Below are positions 25,864-36,106 of a stretch of DNA of 64,000 nucleotides, piece by piece. The stretch covers positions 97,277 to 161,276 of the forward strand of contig CAVRUN010000012.1 in NCBI GenBank assembly GCA_963724435.1, written 5' to 3'. This DNA is from AP-15 sp963724435 (GTDB lineage: Bacteria; Pseudomonadota; Alphaproteobacteria; ATCC43930; CGMCC-115725). The notes beneath the pieces were generated by a model. The model was given only the letters and a program-made list of their open reading frames with translations, had not been told where the DNA came from and searched no databases. A program made the position numbers and the translations under genes. Numbering within the stretch: the first letter of the stretch is position 1; each line of letters begins with the position of its first letter.

Positions 25864-28107
25864 ATGCGGGGGGTGTCGTTGATGTGCAAAGCCGTATGGC
25901 TGCTGCTTGCGATCCTGGCCGCGACCTTCTCGGAAGCGGCCGGCGCAGCCTCACCCACTCCGACCTTAGCGGGGTCAGCGCACTCGCCGCCTTCCGCCGG
26001 TGTCGCGGCGCAGCCACCGTCACCTTCGTCCGGCGAACTGCAGCAACTCGTCAACACGTTGCAGAGCGACCAGCAGCGGTCAAAGCTGATAGCGCAGCTG
26101 CAGACGCTGATCGCGGCGCAACATCACGCCGAGCCCCCGAAATCGGAGGGGGTTGCTCTGCTTGGGCGCTTGTCCACCCAGATCGACGCTTTCACCGGCG
26201 AGATTCTGGCAGGCGTCGCAATGGTTGTGGATGCGCCACGATTGATCCGCTGGGCCCGCGAGCAGATGCACAATCCCGCCGCGCGCGAGCGCTGGGCGAG
26301 CGCGGCGCAGGCTTTTGTGCTCGTCTTTGGCGGAGCGGCGGCGGCTGAGGCGGCACTGCGCTGGGTCATCGCCCGAACGCGGCCCAAATTCCCGGTGCGT
26401 CGACGCGATACCCGAGCGATCAAGGCGCTCTTTGCCTTGCTCGCATTTATCCTCGACCTGGCGCCGATTTTGGTCTTCGCGGCAATCGTTTATGGCGCCG
26501 TCGCAATGGCGCTCAATTCATTGACCCCGACCGGCATCACAATGTCGGTCCTTGCGGTAGCGACGATCGAGGCGCGGCTGATCCTGTGTGTCGCACGCGC
26601 GGTTCTGATCCCGCCCGACGAGGGCACCTCGTTCCTGCGGCTCGACGCCGAGACGCGAAATTATCTCTACATCTGGGTCAAACGCTTCACGTTTTGGGGC
26701 GTCTTCGGCTATGCGGTGCCTGAAGCCGCGTGGTGGCTCGGCATTCCGGGCGCCCTCTATACCTTGCTGCTGAAGCTCGTCGGGCTGGTGCTGGCGCTGC
26801 TCGCGATCATCTTTTTGCTGCAAAATCGTAACCAGATCGCCGATTGGATCGGCGGCGATGGATCCCGGCTATCGGGCTGGGGCCGAGTGCGGCGCACATT
26901 GGCCGAAATCTGGCAATTGCTGGCGATCTTTTACATAGCCGGCCTCTACGCGATTTACGCGCTGCATATCGAGGGCGGGTTTAGCTATGTTGCGCGCGCT
27001 ACCGGGCTCAGCATTTTGGTAATTCTTGGGGCGCGGGTGCTAGCTCACTCGATCCGCAGTTTGAGCCAGCGCGGGTTTGCCGTTTCACCTCACCTCAAAA
27101 CGCAATTTCCGACGCTTGAGCAGCGTGCGAACCGCTATGTCCCGGTCCTGACCGGTTTGGTCAGCGCGGCACTCTATATCGTCGCCGGCCTAACCGTGCT
27201 GCAGGCTTGGGAAATCAGCGCTTACGCCTGGCTCGACACCGATCTTGCCCGGCGGATCGGAGGCGACCTGTTGTCGATCGGCCTGATTGTCGCGGCTGCA
27301 CTGGCGGTCTGGGAGATCTTCGCCTCGGCGATCGAGCGCTATCTCGGCAAAATCAACGGCGGCGTGCCGCGACGCACCCGCATCCGCACGATGCTGCCAT
27401 TATTGCGCACGGCGATGCTGTCGCTGATCGTCGTCATGGCCGGGCTTATCATTCTCTCGCATCTCGGCATCGACATCGCGCCGTTGCTTGCCGGGGCCGG
27501 CATTGTCGGCGTCGCGATCGGCTTTGGCAGCCAGGCATTGGTCCGCGACGTGATCACCGGCCTCTTTATCCTGCTCGAAGACCAGCTTGCAGTCGGCGAC
27601 ATCGTCGACCTCGGCAAGGATCACGCGGGTGTGGTCGAGGCGATCAGCGTGCGCACAATCCGGTTGCGCGATCTTTCCGGCACCGTCCATACGGTCCCGT
27701 TCAGCGAGGTCACAACGGTCAAGAACATGACCCGCGACTTCGCCTATGCCACCGCCCGGGTGACGATCGCCTACGGCGAAGACATCGATCGCGTCGTCGA
27801 GATCCTGCGCGAGGCGAGCGCCGATTTGATGGAAGACGAGGCGGTGCGCGACCTGATCATCGACCCGTTCGAATATCTCGGTGTTGACGCCCTTAACGAG
27901 TTTTCGGTGGTGCTGTTGGTCCGCATTCGGACATTGCCGTCAAAGCAATACGCTGTCGGCCGCGCATTTAACCGGCGGGTCAAGATGGCATTTGACAAAT
28001 ATGGGATTACGATGCGCGATCCGTCGCCGATGTCGATAATCGGTCCGCCCGAGCAGACAGCGGAGCGGCCGGAGGAAGCCGTGACACCCGCGCTGCGGCG
28101 CGCGTGA
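25864..28107 (+). CDS. MscS-family mechanosensitive channel (large)
   Basis: 747 residues. A signal peptide (KAVWLLLAILAATFSEAAGA) leads to a periplasmic domain with a coiled segment (about 55-85) and several transmembrane helices. The conserved MscS pore and beta domain follow (IAPLLAGAGIVGVAIGFGSQALVRDVITG, then FILLEDQLAVGDIVDLG). It belongs to the longer YbdG/MscM-like channels. It releases solutes from the inner membrane on hypo-osmotic shock. ATG at 25864 is possible, but ATG at 25882 has GGGGGG 7 nt upstream and gives a cleaner signal peptide. It ends near the convergent recX gene. Confidence 0.92.
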   Translation: MRGVSLMCKAVWLLLAILAATFSEAAGAASPTPTLAGSAHSPPSAGVAAQPPSPSSGELQQLVNTLQSDQQRSKLIAQLQTLIAAQHHAEPPKSEGVALLGRLSTQIDAFTGEILAGVAMVVDAPRLIRWAREQMHNPAARERWASAAQAFVLVFGGAAAAEAALRWVIARTRPKFPVRRRDTRAIKALFALLAFILDLAPILVFAAIVYGAVAMALNSLTPTGITMSVLAVATIEARLILCVARAVLIPPDEGTSFLRLDAETRNYLYIWVKRFTFWGVFGYAVPEAAWWLGIPGALYTLLLKLVGLVLALLAIIFLLQNRNQIADWIGGDGSRLSGWGRVRRTLAEIWQLLAIFYIAGLYAIYALHIEGGFSYVARATGLSILVILGARVLAHSIRSLSQRGFAVSPHLKTQFPTLEQRANRYVPVLTGLVSAALYIVAGLTVLQAWEISAYAWLDTDLARRIGGDLLSIGLIVAAALAVWEIFASAIERYLGKINGGVPRRTRIRTMLPLLRTAMLSLIVVMAGLIILSHLGIDIAPLLAGAGIVGVAIGFGSQALVRDVITGLFILLEDQLAVGDIVDLGKDHAGVVEAISVRTIRLRDLSGTVHTVPFSEVTTVKNMTRDFAYATARVTIAYGEDIDRVVEILREASADLMEDEAVRDLIIDPFEYLGVDALNEFSVVLLVRIRTLPSKQYAVGRAFNRRVKMAFDKYGITMRDPSPMSIIGPPEQTAERPEEAVTPALRRA

Positions 28108-28139
28108 CCACTCGCTAAATCGATCGCCGCCATTCTAGA

Positions 28140-28685
28140 TTAATCCTGATCGCTGCGGGCAAGGGCTTCGGCCGCGTCGGTGTCGGCGCAGGCCAGCACC
28201 GCCTCCGCAACCCGCCGGCTGAACCCGGCACGAGCAAAAGCAGCCAGCTCACGCGTCCTTTCGACGGCGAAGCGTCGATAGGGGCCAAGCCGGCGACGGC
28301 GGGCAAAGGCGCAGGCGGCGGCGAGGTCGGGATCGGCAGAATTTGTGCGCAGTGCCGCGAGGGCTTCGGTGGCGAGCGCGCCGGTAACTCCTTTGGCTGC
28401 CAGTCGCGCGCGTATCTTGGCCAACGACTCACCGCGACGATGGAGCGCCTCAGCCCGGCTTGCGGCATAGGCCGCGTCGTTGAGCAGACCCGATCGCAAA
28501 TAGTGTTCGACAAGCGCTTCGATCAGCGGTTCTGCCTGGTGAAAGACCTCGGCGTTATCGCGCAAACGGCGGCGGAGGCGGCGCAACAGAACACGTCGCA
28601 AGTTCGCGGCCGAACTGGCATATCGCCCCAGATAGGCAAGGGCCCAATTTTCGAGAAGCCCCGCGTCGATTTCGCTTGCGTCCAC
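28140..28685 (-). CDS. recX: Regulatory protein RecX
   Basis: 181 residues, three-helix repeats typical of RecX: LENWALAYLGRYASSAANLRRVLLRRL, then LNDAAYAASRAEALHRRGESLAKIRARLAAKGV, then a C-terminal repeat. RecX caps RecA filaments and inhibits recombination. It is not next to recA here, which is usual in alphaproteobacteria. The frame is intact, with ATG at 28685. Confidence 0.88.
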   Translation of the reverse strand: MDASEIDAGLLENWALAYLGRYASSAANLRRVLLRRLRRRLRDNAEVFHQAEPLIEALVEHYLRSGLLNDAAYAASRAEALHRRGESLAKIRARLAAKGVTGALATEALAALRTNSADPDLAAACAFARRRRLGPYRRFAVERTRELAAFARAGFSRRVAEAVLACADTDAAEALARSDQD

Positions 28686-28853
28686 CTTTGTCGCCCCACC
28701 CGATCAGCGATCGGCTATGGTCCCGGCGTAATCTCGTGTCAACAAAAGGGGACCGGAAAGGCGGATGCAGCCCGGCAGCGCTACATGCGCGGAAGTGCTT
28801 GACCCAGGCGTTCTGCGCGGCGGTTCGGCGGGCATTCCATCGGATGGCCCCCG

Positions 28854-30306
28854 GTGAGCAACACCGGCGCATCCATTTCCCGCTCTGCCGGCTCCGGTGG
28901 CCAGCCAAGACGCGCCATTGTCATCGCGCTGATCGTTGGCTGCGCGTTTTTTATGGAGGGGCTCGAACTCGACGATGATCGCCGTGTCGATCCCGGCGAT
29001 GGCGAAGAGCCTGGGCCAAAGCCCGCTGCGCCTCAATCTGGTGATCGCGACCTATCTGTTGAGCCTCGCAGTCTTTATCCCGGTCAGCGGTTGGATCGCC
29101 GACCGCCTCGGCGCTCGTATCGTCTTCTGCTCGGCAATCGCAATCTTCACCACCGGTTCGGCGTTGTGCGGAATCGCTCCCAACCTGCCGGTATTGCTGG
29201 CGATGCGCGTGATCCAGGGTTTCGGCGGGGCGATGATGACCCCGGTCGGGCGGTTGATCCTGTTGCGCAGCTTCCCGCGATCGGATCTCGTCTCGGCGAT
29301 GAACTGGATGACGATCCCGGCGATGATCGGACCCACCGCCGGGCCGATCGTCGGCGGTTTCATCACGAGTTGGTTTTCGTGGCGGGCAATATTTTTCCTG
29401 AACCTGCCGGTTGGCCTTCTTGGCCTCATTCTGGCGTTGCGTCTGTTCGAGAATTTCCGTGCCCCAGCGCCGATCCGCTTTGATTTACGCGGCTTTGTTA
29501 TCTGCGGGTTGGGATTGGCGTTGCTCGAGCTGGCGATCGAAAATCTTGGTCGCCCGATCATCCCGGGTGCGTTGGGAATGGCGTTTTTCCCCGCCGCGCT
29601 GGCGATCCTGGCACTTTACGGCTGGCATGCACGGCGGTGCCAAGATCCGATCCTCGATCTCGCTCTGTTGCGGATCCGCACCTTTCGCATCGGGACCGTC
29701 ATCGGTGGTGTGTGCCGCATCGGTCTTGACGCGGTGCCATTTTTGCTGCCGCTGCTGTTCCAGCTGGGGTTTGGGATGAGCGCCCTGCAATCCGGGCTCC
29801 TGACCTTTTCGTCAAGCGTCGGCGCGATGGCGGTGCGGACCCTCGCCAGCCCATTGTTGCGATGGTTTGGCTTTCGTCGGCTGCTGGTCGGCACGGCCTG
29901 GCTCTCGGCCGGGGTAACCGCGCTGTGCGGATTGCTGCAGGCGAACACCGCGGTGTGGCTTACCGTGGTGCTCGTCCTGCTGTCGGGGTGCGTGCGCAGC
30001 GTCCAATATTTGGCGCTAAACACGGTCAGCTATGCTGATATGCCGGGTCCGCTGTTGAGCAAGGGCACCAGCGTCGCCGGTGTGGCGCAACAGGTGGCGC
30101 GCGGCTTTGGCGTCGCGGTCGCGGCGGCGTCGCTGGCGGTTATCGCCGGACCGATGAAGGTTACAGTCGAGGATTTCCGGTTTGCCTTTTTTCTGGTGGG
30201 ATTGCTCCCCCTCGTCGCCGGCTTCGGCTTTTTGCGGTTGACGCCAAACGATGGCGAGGCGGTCAGCGGACATGTTCAAGCGCCGCGGCCCGCGAAGGCT
30301 GCGTAA
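28854..30306 (+). pseudogene. DHA2-type MFS drug exporter, single-base frameshift near 28966
   Basis: The start (GTG 28854) is in one frame and reads IVIALIVGCAFFMEGLE; the remaining 13 or so helices, from STMIAVSIPAMAKSLGQSPL to 30306, are in another. The two parts join into one normal EmrB/DHA2 protein if one base is removed in GAACTCG at about 28964-28970, giving the canonical FFMEGLDSTMIAVSIP. The exporter belongs to the 14-helix DHA2 group, which expels lipophilic drugs by proton antiport. Either the gene is inactive or the assembly carries an inserted base; the rest of the frame is intact, which favours a recent change or an error. Confidence 0.8.
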
Positions 30307-30326
30307 GCACATAGGGAGGTCGTTTC

Positions 30327-32261
30327 ATGGCGGGATACATCGAGACGTATCGTCGATCGCTCGATCGGCCGGAGGAATTCTGGGCCGAGGCTGCCGCGGC
30401 AATCGATTGGGAGCGGCGCTGGGACCGGGTGCTCGATGCCAGCCAGCCGCCATTTTACCGCTGGTTTGCGGGCGCCCAGCTGAACACTTGCTGGAATGCG
30501 CTCGACCGCCATGTCGCGGCCGGCCGCGGCGGGCGGACGGCGTTAATCTGGGACAGCCCGGTAACCGACGAGACCGTGGCGTTCACCTATCGCGAATTAC
30601 GTGATCGTGTCGCGCGCCTTGCGGGAGTGCTTGTCGGGCTCGGGGTCAAGAAGGGCGACCGAGTGCTGATCTACATGCCGATGGTGCCCGAGGCGGCGAT
30701 GGCAATGTTGGCTTGCGCGCGGATTGGCGCCGTCCATTCGGTGGTTTTTGGCGGATTTGCGGCGCACGAGCTGGCAACCCGCATCGATGACGCCCGCCCC
30801 AAGGTCGTTCTCTCGGCCTCGTGCGGGATCGAGCCGAGCCGCATCGTCGCCTACAAGCCGTTGCTCGACGCCGCGATCGCCGAAGCAAAGTCAAAGCCCG
30901 AACATTGCGTGATCCTGCAGCGCCCGATGTGCCATGCCGATCTGGTGGCGGGACGCGACCATGACTGGGACGAGCTGGCAGCCGCCGCGCGGCCGGCCGA
31001 TTGCGTTCCGGTATTGGCGACCGACCCGCTCTACATTCTCTACACCTCAGGCACGACCGGCATTCCCAAAGGCGTGGTGCGCGACAATGGCGGCCATGCC
31101 GTGGCGTTGCATTGGTCGATGCGAAATATCTACGGCGTGCAGCCCGACGAAGTGTTTTGGACCGCCTCCGATGTCGGTTGGGTCGTCGGTCACTCCTACA
31201 TTGTCTACGCGCCGCTGCTCTACGGCTGCACGACGGTGATGTATGAAGGCAAGCCGGTCGGCACCCCTGATGCCGGCGCCTTTTGGCGGGTCATCGAGCA
31301 GCACGATGTGCGGGTCTTTTTCACCGCGCCGACCGCATTCCGGGCGATCAAACGCGAGGACCCCGACGGCCTATTGATCCGACAGCACGATCTGAAGAAT
31401 TTCCGTGCCCTGTTTCTGGCCGGCGAGCGCGCCGACCCGCCGACTGTCGGCTGGGCCGAGGAACATCTCAAGGTGCCGGTCATCGATCATTGGTGGCAGA
31501 CCGAAACCGGGTGGCCGATCGCCGCCAATTGCCTCGGCATCGAACAATTGCCGGTCAAACGCGGCTCGGCGACATGTCCGGTGCCGGGTTGGGATCTTCG
31601 CGTTCTCGATGCCGAGCGCGAAGGCGAGGCGATCGAATTAGGCGGCGGCCGGATCGGCGCGCTCGCCCTCAAACTGCCGCTGCCGCCGGGCGCACTACCG
31701 ACTTTGTGGCAGACGGATGACCGCTTTGTGCGATCCTATATGAGCGCATTTCCCGGGTTCTATCAGACCGCCGATGCCGGTTTCATCGACGAGGACGGCT
31801 ATGTCCATGTCATGACCCGCACCGACGACATCATCAACGTCGCCGCGCATCGGCTCTCGACGGGTGAGATCGAAGAGGTTCTGGCGGCCCATCCCGACGT
31901 CGCCGAATGCGCCGTGATCGGTGTCGCCGACGCGCTCAAGGGGCAGGTGCCGTTAGGGTTGTTGGTGCTGAAGGCTGGGGCAACGCGAACCGCGGAGGAA
32001 ATCCAACAAGAAGCCGTCGCCCTCGTGCGCGAGCGCATCGGCCCGGTTGCCAGCTTTCATAAGGCTCTCGTTGTCGCCGGCCTGCCGAAGACCCGGTCAG
32101 GCAAGATCCTTCGCGGTACGATGCGCAAGATCGCCGACGCCGAACCCTATCCGATGCCGGCCACGATCGACGATCCAGCGGTCCTCATCGAGATCGAACA
32201 AGTCTTGGCACGAAGCGGCTTCGGACGGGAAACGGTCGTGCGAACCGCCGAAACGGCGTAG
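30327..32261 (+). CDS. prpE: Propionyl-CoA synthetase (acyl-CoA synthetase)
   Basis: 644 residues, close to PrpE and ACSS3. The AMP-binding motif TSGTTGIPKG lies near 240, the WWQTETGWP block mid-way, and the C-terminal GLPKTRSGKILRGTMRK lysine motif supplies the acyl-adenylate lysine. The ending AEPYPMPATIDDPAVL is typical of PrpE. The enzyme makes propionyl-CoA from propionate, CoA and ATP. It starts at ATG 30327, 20 nt after the exporter gene and preceded by AGGGAGG. Confidence 0.9.
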   Translation: MAGYIETYRRSLDRPEEFWAEAAAAIDWERRWDRVLDASQPPFYRWFAGAQLNTCWNALDRHVAAGRGGRTALIWDSPVTDETVAFTYRELRDRVARLAGVLVGLGVKKGDRVLIYMPMVPEAAMAMLACARIGAVHSVVFGGFAAHELATRIDDARPKVVLSASCGIEPSRIVAYKPLLDAAIAEAKSKPEHCVILQRPMCHADLVAGRDHDWDELAAAARPADCVPVLATDPLYILYTSGTTGIPKGVVRDNGGHAVALHWSMRNIYGVQPDEVFWTASDVGWVVGHSYIVYAPLLYGCTTVMYEGKPVGTPDAGAFWRVIEQHDVRVFFTAPTAFRAIKREDPDGLLIRQHDLKNFRALFLAGERADPPTVGWAEEHLKVPVIDHWWQTETGWPIAANCLGIEQLPVKRGSATCPVPGWDLRVLDAEREGEAIELGGGRIGALALKLPLPPGALPTLWQTDDRFVRSYMSAFPGFYQTADAGFIDEDGYVHVMTRTDDIINVAAHRLSTGEIEEVLAAHPDVAECAVIGVADALKGQVPLGLLVLKAGATRTAEEIQQEAVALVRERIGPVASFHKALVVAGLPKTRSGKILRGTMRKIADAEPYPMPATIDDPAVLIEIEQVLARSGFGRETVVRTAETA

Positions 32262-32365
32262 GCCAACGCATTCCAGTCCTATCAAATCGACTATGCTTAT
32301 GGCGGGGTGGCCCGTCAGTGAAGCCGCGCTCTAGGAACACGCGCTGCCCAGCATCGACGATCGCC

Positions 32366-35281
32366 TCACGTGTGCAGGTCGTCGAGAAGTGCTCTTGCGA
32401 GTTTCAGGTCGGCTGTGTCGAACCCTTCGGTGAACCGCACGTAGACCGGCTGAAGAAGCGCCAGCGCCTCGGCGGAACGGCCCTGATCGCGTAGCAGCCG
32501 AGTGAGGCTCGCCACGGCGCGCAGTTCCCATGACAGGGCGCCCTGCCGGCGCGCCCAATCGAGCGCTTGCCGGAAATAACCTTCGGCAGCGGCTGACTGT
32601 GCGGCTGCACCCTGCAAGAGGACCAGCTCGCCTTTGACCCGCAGCAACTCGGGCGTTTGCCAGAGTTCTTCGGTACGCTCGGCGCGTGCGATCGCGTCAT
32701 CGATGGCGTCAAATGCGTCAGCGATCTGCCCGACTTTTCCCAAACCCTCGGCCATATAGACCGCGGCAAACCGCATGAACCGCGGAGCCGTGATCCCAGT
32801 TTCGCCAAGCTCTTCGAAACACGATCGCAACAGGCGCAATCCGGTGGCGACGTCGCCGCGTCTGATAGCGACCGCTCCCTGATAGCCCCAGCCGTACAGC
32901 TGCCAATGCGCCAGAGCATGGCGCTTCGCGTGCTCGAGCAGCATGTCCGCGTAGTGGTCGGCCGCTGCCAGATCTCCGTTCCACAGCGGGACCGGACACG
33001 CCGCGCGGTGCAGAGCATAACTGAACGAGATCGCGTGCTCTGCCGCCCGCGCATCATTGACGCTGCGTTCGGCTTCGCGCATTGCGCGATCCGGAAAGCC
33101 CTGCAGCCAAAGGATTCGCGCAAGATGGACGCGAGCCGTAACCTGCGGATCGAGCTGCAGGCGAATGGATTGCCGTTGGTGGCCGGAACCAGCGGACTCG
33201 GCGAGCGCCCGCTCGATGTGTAGTCGCGCGCTCGGTTGATCACCAAGGTTGTGGTGCGAGATGCCGATCATCCGCTCACTAACAAATCGATCGTCCCGGT
33301 CGAGGCTCGTCGTCGCCAGGCAAGCGAACTCGTGCGCTAGGGACAAAGCGGTGCGGTAATCGACACCGTTGACATGAAAGGACCACAGGCCCCAAAGGGA
33401 GCGCTTCTGGTACTCGAGATCCCCCAAGCTCTTCGCAAGCTCCAGGGCCTTCGTCCAGGCCGAGGCCACTTCGGGAACGCCGCCTCGGGTATAGAGTCGA
33501 GACGCGCCCAACGCGGCAAGCAGCTTCATCTCCTGGCGAGCATCCGGCTCGGCGAGGGTTGTCAATGCAGCGAGGGCCTGCTCGACGCGGCGGCGGCACT
33601 CCTCCAGTAGCGAGAGCTGCATCCACAAAGGAACCGCGGCCGCAGTCAGCGCGATGCCGGGCGCTGCATTGCCTTCAGGAGAAAATGCCCAGTCAAGCGC
33701 AGCTCGCAGATTGTCGGTGTCGCGCGCGTATTCGATCAACGATTCTGCCGTGGGCCGCGCTTCCCACTCGGCTTCCCCGCGTTCAAAGAGGCTGCGGTAA
33801 TACTCGGCATGGCGCCGCGCCAGCCACTGGCGCTCTCCACTCTCGTCAAGTTTCTCAAGCGCGTAAGCCCGGGTCGTGTCCAGGAGCCGATAGCGATTGC
33901 GAACGTCCTCGACCTCTGCCGCTACGAGCGACTTGGTGACTAGGCTAAAAAGACCGTCGATAACTTGCGGTGCGGTGAGATCGTGGCTCGCGGCAACCGC
34001 GCCAGCCGCCTCCAGGCTGAACGCACCGGCGAAGATCGCCAAGCGGCGCAGGATCACGCGCTCGGACTCCGCCAGCAGTTCGTAGCTCCAGTCGACCGTC
34101 GCCCGCAGCGTCTGCTGTCTCGGCAAGGCTGTTCGCCGGCCACCGGTCAGGATATGAAAGCGATCGTCGAGGCGAGCAGCGACTTGATCCACCCCAAGCA
34201 TCGCGCTGCGGGCAGCCGCCAACTCGATGGCAAGCGGGATGCCGTCGAGCCGCCGGCAGATCGTCGCAATAGTGCCAGCTACGAGCCGATCGAGCGCGAA
34301 GTGCGGTTCGGCCGCCCGCGCCCGCTCGACAAATAGCCGAACCCCGCCGTACCGCAGCAGGTCGTCCGCATCCTCGGCAACTTCCGCCGGTACGGCGAGC
34401 GGTGGTACCGGATAGACCCACTCGCCTTCGGCCCGCAGCGGCTCGCGGCTGGTGGCGAGCAATCGCACGTCCCGCCCGGCCCTCAATACCGCCTCAACCA
34501 ACGCCGCGGCTGCGCCGATCACGTGCTCGCACGTGTCCAGCACCAGCAGCAGACGGCGGCCGGCAAGCGCCTGCGAGACGCGCTGCGCCGTGACTGCGCC
34601 GCCGCCAAGATCGAGCCCGATCGCCGCGGCAGCGGTGACGGGCACGAGGCCGGGATCGGCGATCGGCGAAAACTCGGCCAGCCACGCACCGTCGGGAAAT
34701 TGCGGCAGGAGCCGGCGTGCCGCGGCGAGCGCGAGCCGCGTTTTGCCGATGCCGCCGGCGCCGGTCAGGGTAACGAGCCGGTGTGCTGAGGCTAGGTTCA
34801 GGATCTCGCCGAGAACGTCATTCCGGCCAACCAGCTCGGAAACCGGCTCCGGCAAGTTCGTCGGCGGCGACTCCGCGGGTATCTTTCGGTCGGGATGGGC
34901 GTCGCTGGGACCGGGCGGCGCGTCCGGTATTGCCTTACCGACCTCCGGGTTAGCGGATACGGCGTTGATCTCTCCGGTGAACTGGTAACCGCGTCCGGAT
35001 ACGGTCCGGATCAGATTGCGATCCACCCCGAAAGCGGCACGCAGTGCCGAAATCTGCCACTGGAGATTATTTTCCTCGACGATCCGCTCGGGCCACACCC
35101 GCGCCATCAAAGCGTTCTTGGAAACCACAGCGCCACGCGCCTCAACCAGCGCCATCAGCACGTCAAAGGCGCGACCGCCGAGTTTGACCGGCCGGCCATT
35201 GGCGAGCAATTCGCGGCGATGCGGCAACAGCAGGAAGCGTCCGAACGCGACACTCGCCGGTGCTTCGGAGGCGGTATCCAT
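32366..35281 (-). CDS. Large regulator: OmpR-type wHTH, NB-ARC-like ATPase, TPR repeats
   Basis: 971 residues. A DNA-binding winged helix of the CadC/OmpR type is at the N-terminus (about 10-105; VEENNLQWQISALRAAFG, GRGYQFTG). An STAND-like ATPase follows, with Walker A GAGGIGKT (174-181), Walker B LLLVLDTCEHV (about 254-264) and sensor ATSREPL. The remainder is TPR-like helices to the end. Such proteins are common in Bradyrhizobium and are often called ATP-binding winged-helix regulators. It is divergent from a truncated wHTH paralogue, with direct repeats TTCACAGGT between them that are candidate operators. Confidence 0.9.
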   Translation of the reverse strand: MDTASEAPASVAFGRFLLLPHRRELLANGRPVKLGGRAFDVLMALVEARGAVVSKNALMARVWPERIVEENNLQWQISALRAAFGVDRNLIRTVSGRGYQFTGEINAVSANPEVGKAIPDAPPGPSDAHPDRKIPAESPPTNLPEPVSELVGRNDVLGEILNLASAHRLVTLTGAGGIGKTRLALAAARRLLPQFPDGAWLAEFSPIADPGLVPVTAAAAIGLDLGGGAVTAQRVSQALAGRRLLLVLDTCEHVIGAAAALVEAVLRAGRDVRLLATSREPLRAEGEWVYPVPPLAVPAEVAEDADDLLRYGGVRLFVERARAAEPHFALDRLVAGTIATICRRLDGIPLAIELAAARSAMLGVDQVAARLDDRFHILTGGRRTALPRQQTLRATVDWSYELLAESERVILRRLAIFAGAFSLEAAGAVAASHDLTAPQVIDGLFSLVTKSLVAAEVEDVRNRYRLLDTTRAYALEKLDESGERQWLARRHAEYYRSLFERGEAEWEARPTAESLIEYARDTDNLRAALDWAFSPEGNAAPGIALTAAAVPLWMQLSLLEECRRRVEQALAALTTLAEPDARQEMKLLAALGASRLYTRGGVPEVASAWTKALELAKSLGDLEYQKRSLWGLWSFHVNGVDYRTALSLAHEFACLATTSLDRDDRFVSERMIGISHHNLGDQPSARLHIERALAESAGSGHQRQSIRLQLDPQVTARVHLARILWLQGFPDRAMREAERSVNDARAAEHAISFSYALHRAACPVPLWNGDLAAADHYADMLLEHAKRHALAHWQLYGWGYQGAVAIRRGDVATGLRLLRSCFEELGETGITAPRFMRFAAVYMAEGLGKVGQIADAFDAIDDAIARAERTEELWQTPELLRVKGELVLLQGAAAQSAAAEGYFRQALDWARRQGALSWELRAVASLTRLLRDQGRSAEALALLQPVYVRFTEGFDTADLKLARALLDDLHT

Positions 35282-35367
35282 CGGCCGCCATTATAGGAGC
35301 GCCCCAGGAAATCACAGATTCTTTTGGGACGGGCCGCTGGCAAGCCAGCCCAAGCCGCCCACCGGAT

Positions 35368-35408
35368 TTCACAGGTTTATACAGCTCCGTCCAAAGGACT
35401 TCACAGGT
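35368..35408. promoter_or_regulatory. Direct repeats TTCACAGGT in divergent regulator promoter
   Basis: Two identical 9-bp direct repeats begin at 35368 and 35400, 32 bp apart (three helical turns). A looser copy (ATCACAGA) lies at 35311. They sit between two divergent genes that both encode wHTH DNA-binding domains. OmpR/CadC-type winged helices usually bind direct repeats on one face of DNA, so autoregulation through these sites is plausible. No footprint or consensus is known to me. Confidence 0.4.
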
Positions 35409-35516
35409 GTCGCTCCTTAGCTTTTGGAGCGCTGGGCAACGGTGAGCCGCATCGGGTAGCGATCCGACGACGGCCTTGCAGTCCGGCCTCGGTCAACCTG
35501 ATCGCGGGAAGCCACC

Positions 35517-36101
35517 ATGGCAATGAATATTGGTCGAAAACCTTCCGCTCGGCGCACAAATCCGCTGCCCGGCCGCGCAAGCTGGTCACGCCGGGCAACT
35601 GCCGCCAGCACGGACCTCGAATTCGGCCGTTTCCGCGTCCTGCCGCGGCGGCGGCAGCTGCTCGCCGACGGCGTTCCGGTCGAGCTCGGCACGCGCGCAT
35701 TCGATCTCTTGCTGGCCCTCATGGAGGCCGACGGCTCGCTCGTCGCAAAAGAGGCGCTCATGAGCCAGGTGTGGCCGGGCGTCGTCGTGTCGGAAGGTAA
35801 CCTCAAGTTCCAGGTTTCGGCATTACGCAAAGCGCTGGGCGCTGACCGCGACCTCATCCAGACGGAATTCGGCCGCGGTTACCGATTCATCGGCGTACTG
35901 CACGTGAGTGACACAACGGCAGCGCCAGATTGTCTGGGGCGAGGAAGAAGGCTGCAGTCCCCCGCCACCCTTCCCTCCCCCGCAATTGGGGAAGGGCTAG
36001 GGTGCGGACGTCACAGCTGTCGGCGCTCGTTCCAGAGTGTCGATTGGGGCGCACCCACTGGGCGGGGACGGTTGCCCAGTTTCGATACGATCGGGCGATA
36101 G
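35517..36101 (+). pseudogene. Truncated winged-helix regulator (paralogue of the 971-aa protein)
   Basis: The first about 125 residues form an OmpR/CadC-type wHTH: DLEFGRFRVLPRRRQLLADG, then LALMEADGSLVAKEAL, then GRGYRFIGVL. The wHTH of the divergent 971-residue regulator is clearly related. Beyond about 35905 the frame passes into low-complexity sequence and a palindrome (35967-36003), so the ATPase and TPR parts are missing. It may be a decayed gene or, less likely, an expressed DNA-binding fragment that competes with the full-length paralogue. Confidence 0.6.
35967..36003. repeat. REP-like palindrome inside the truncated regulator frame
   Basis: A short inverted repeat with arms ACCCTTCCCT.. 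and ..AGGGCTAGGGT around a CGCAATT centre. Sequences of this type (pyrimidine arm, short loop, purine arm) are common dispersed palindromes in rhizobial and methylobacterial intergenic DNA. It may also act as a weak terminator. It lies where the homology of the wHTH frame ends. Confidence 0.5.
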
Positions 36102-36106
36102 CCGGC

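Noticed and set aside
35324..35800. Alternative frame across the truncated wHTH gene
   Set aside because: The wHTH motifs are in a different frame.
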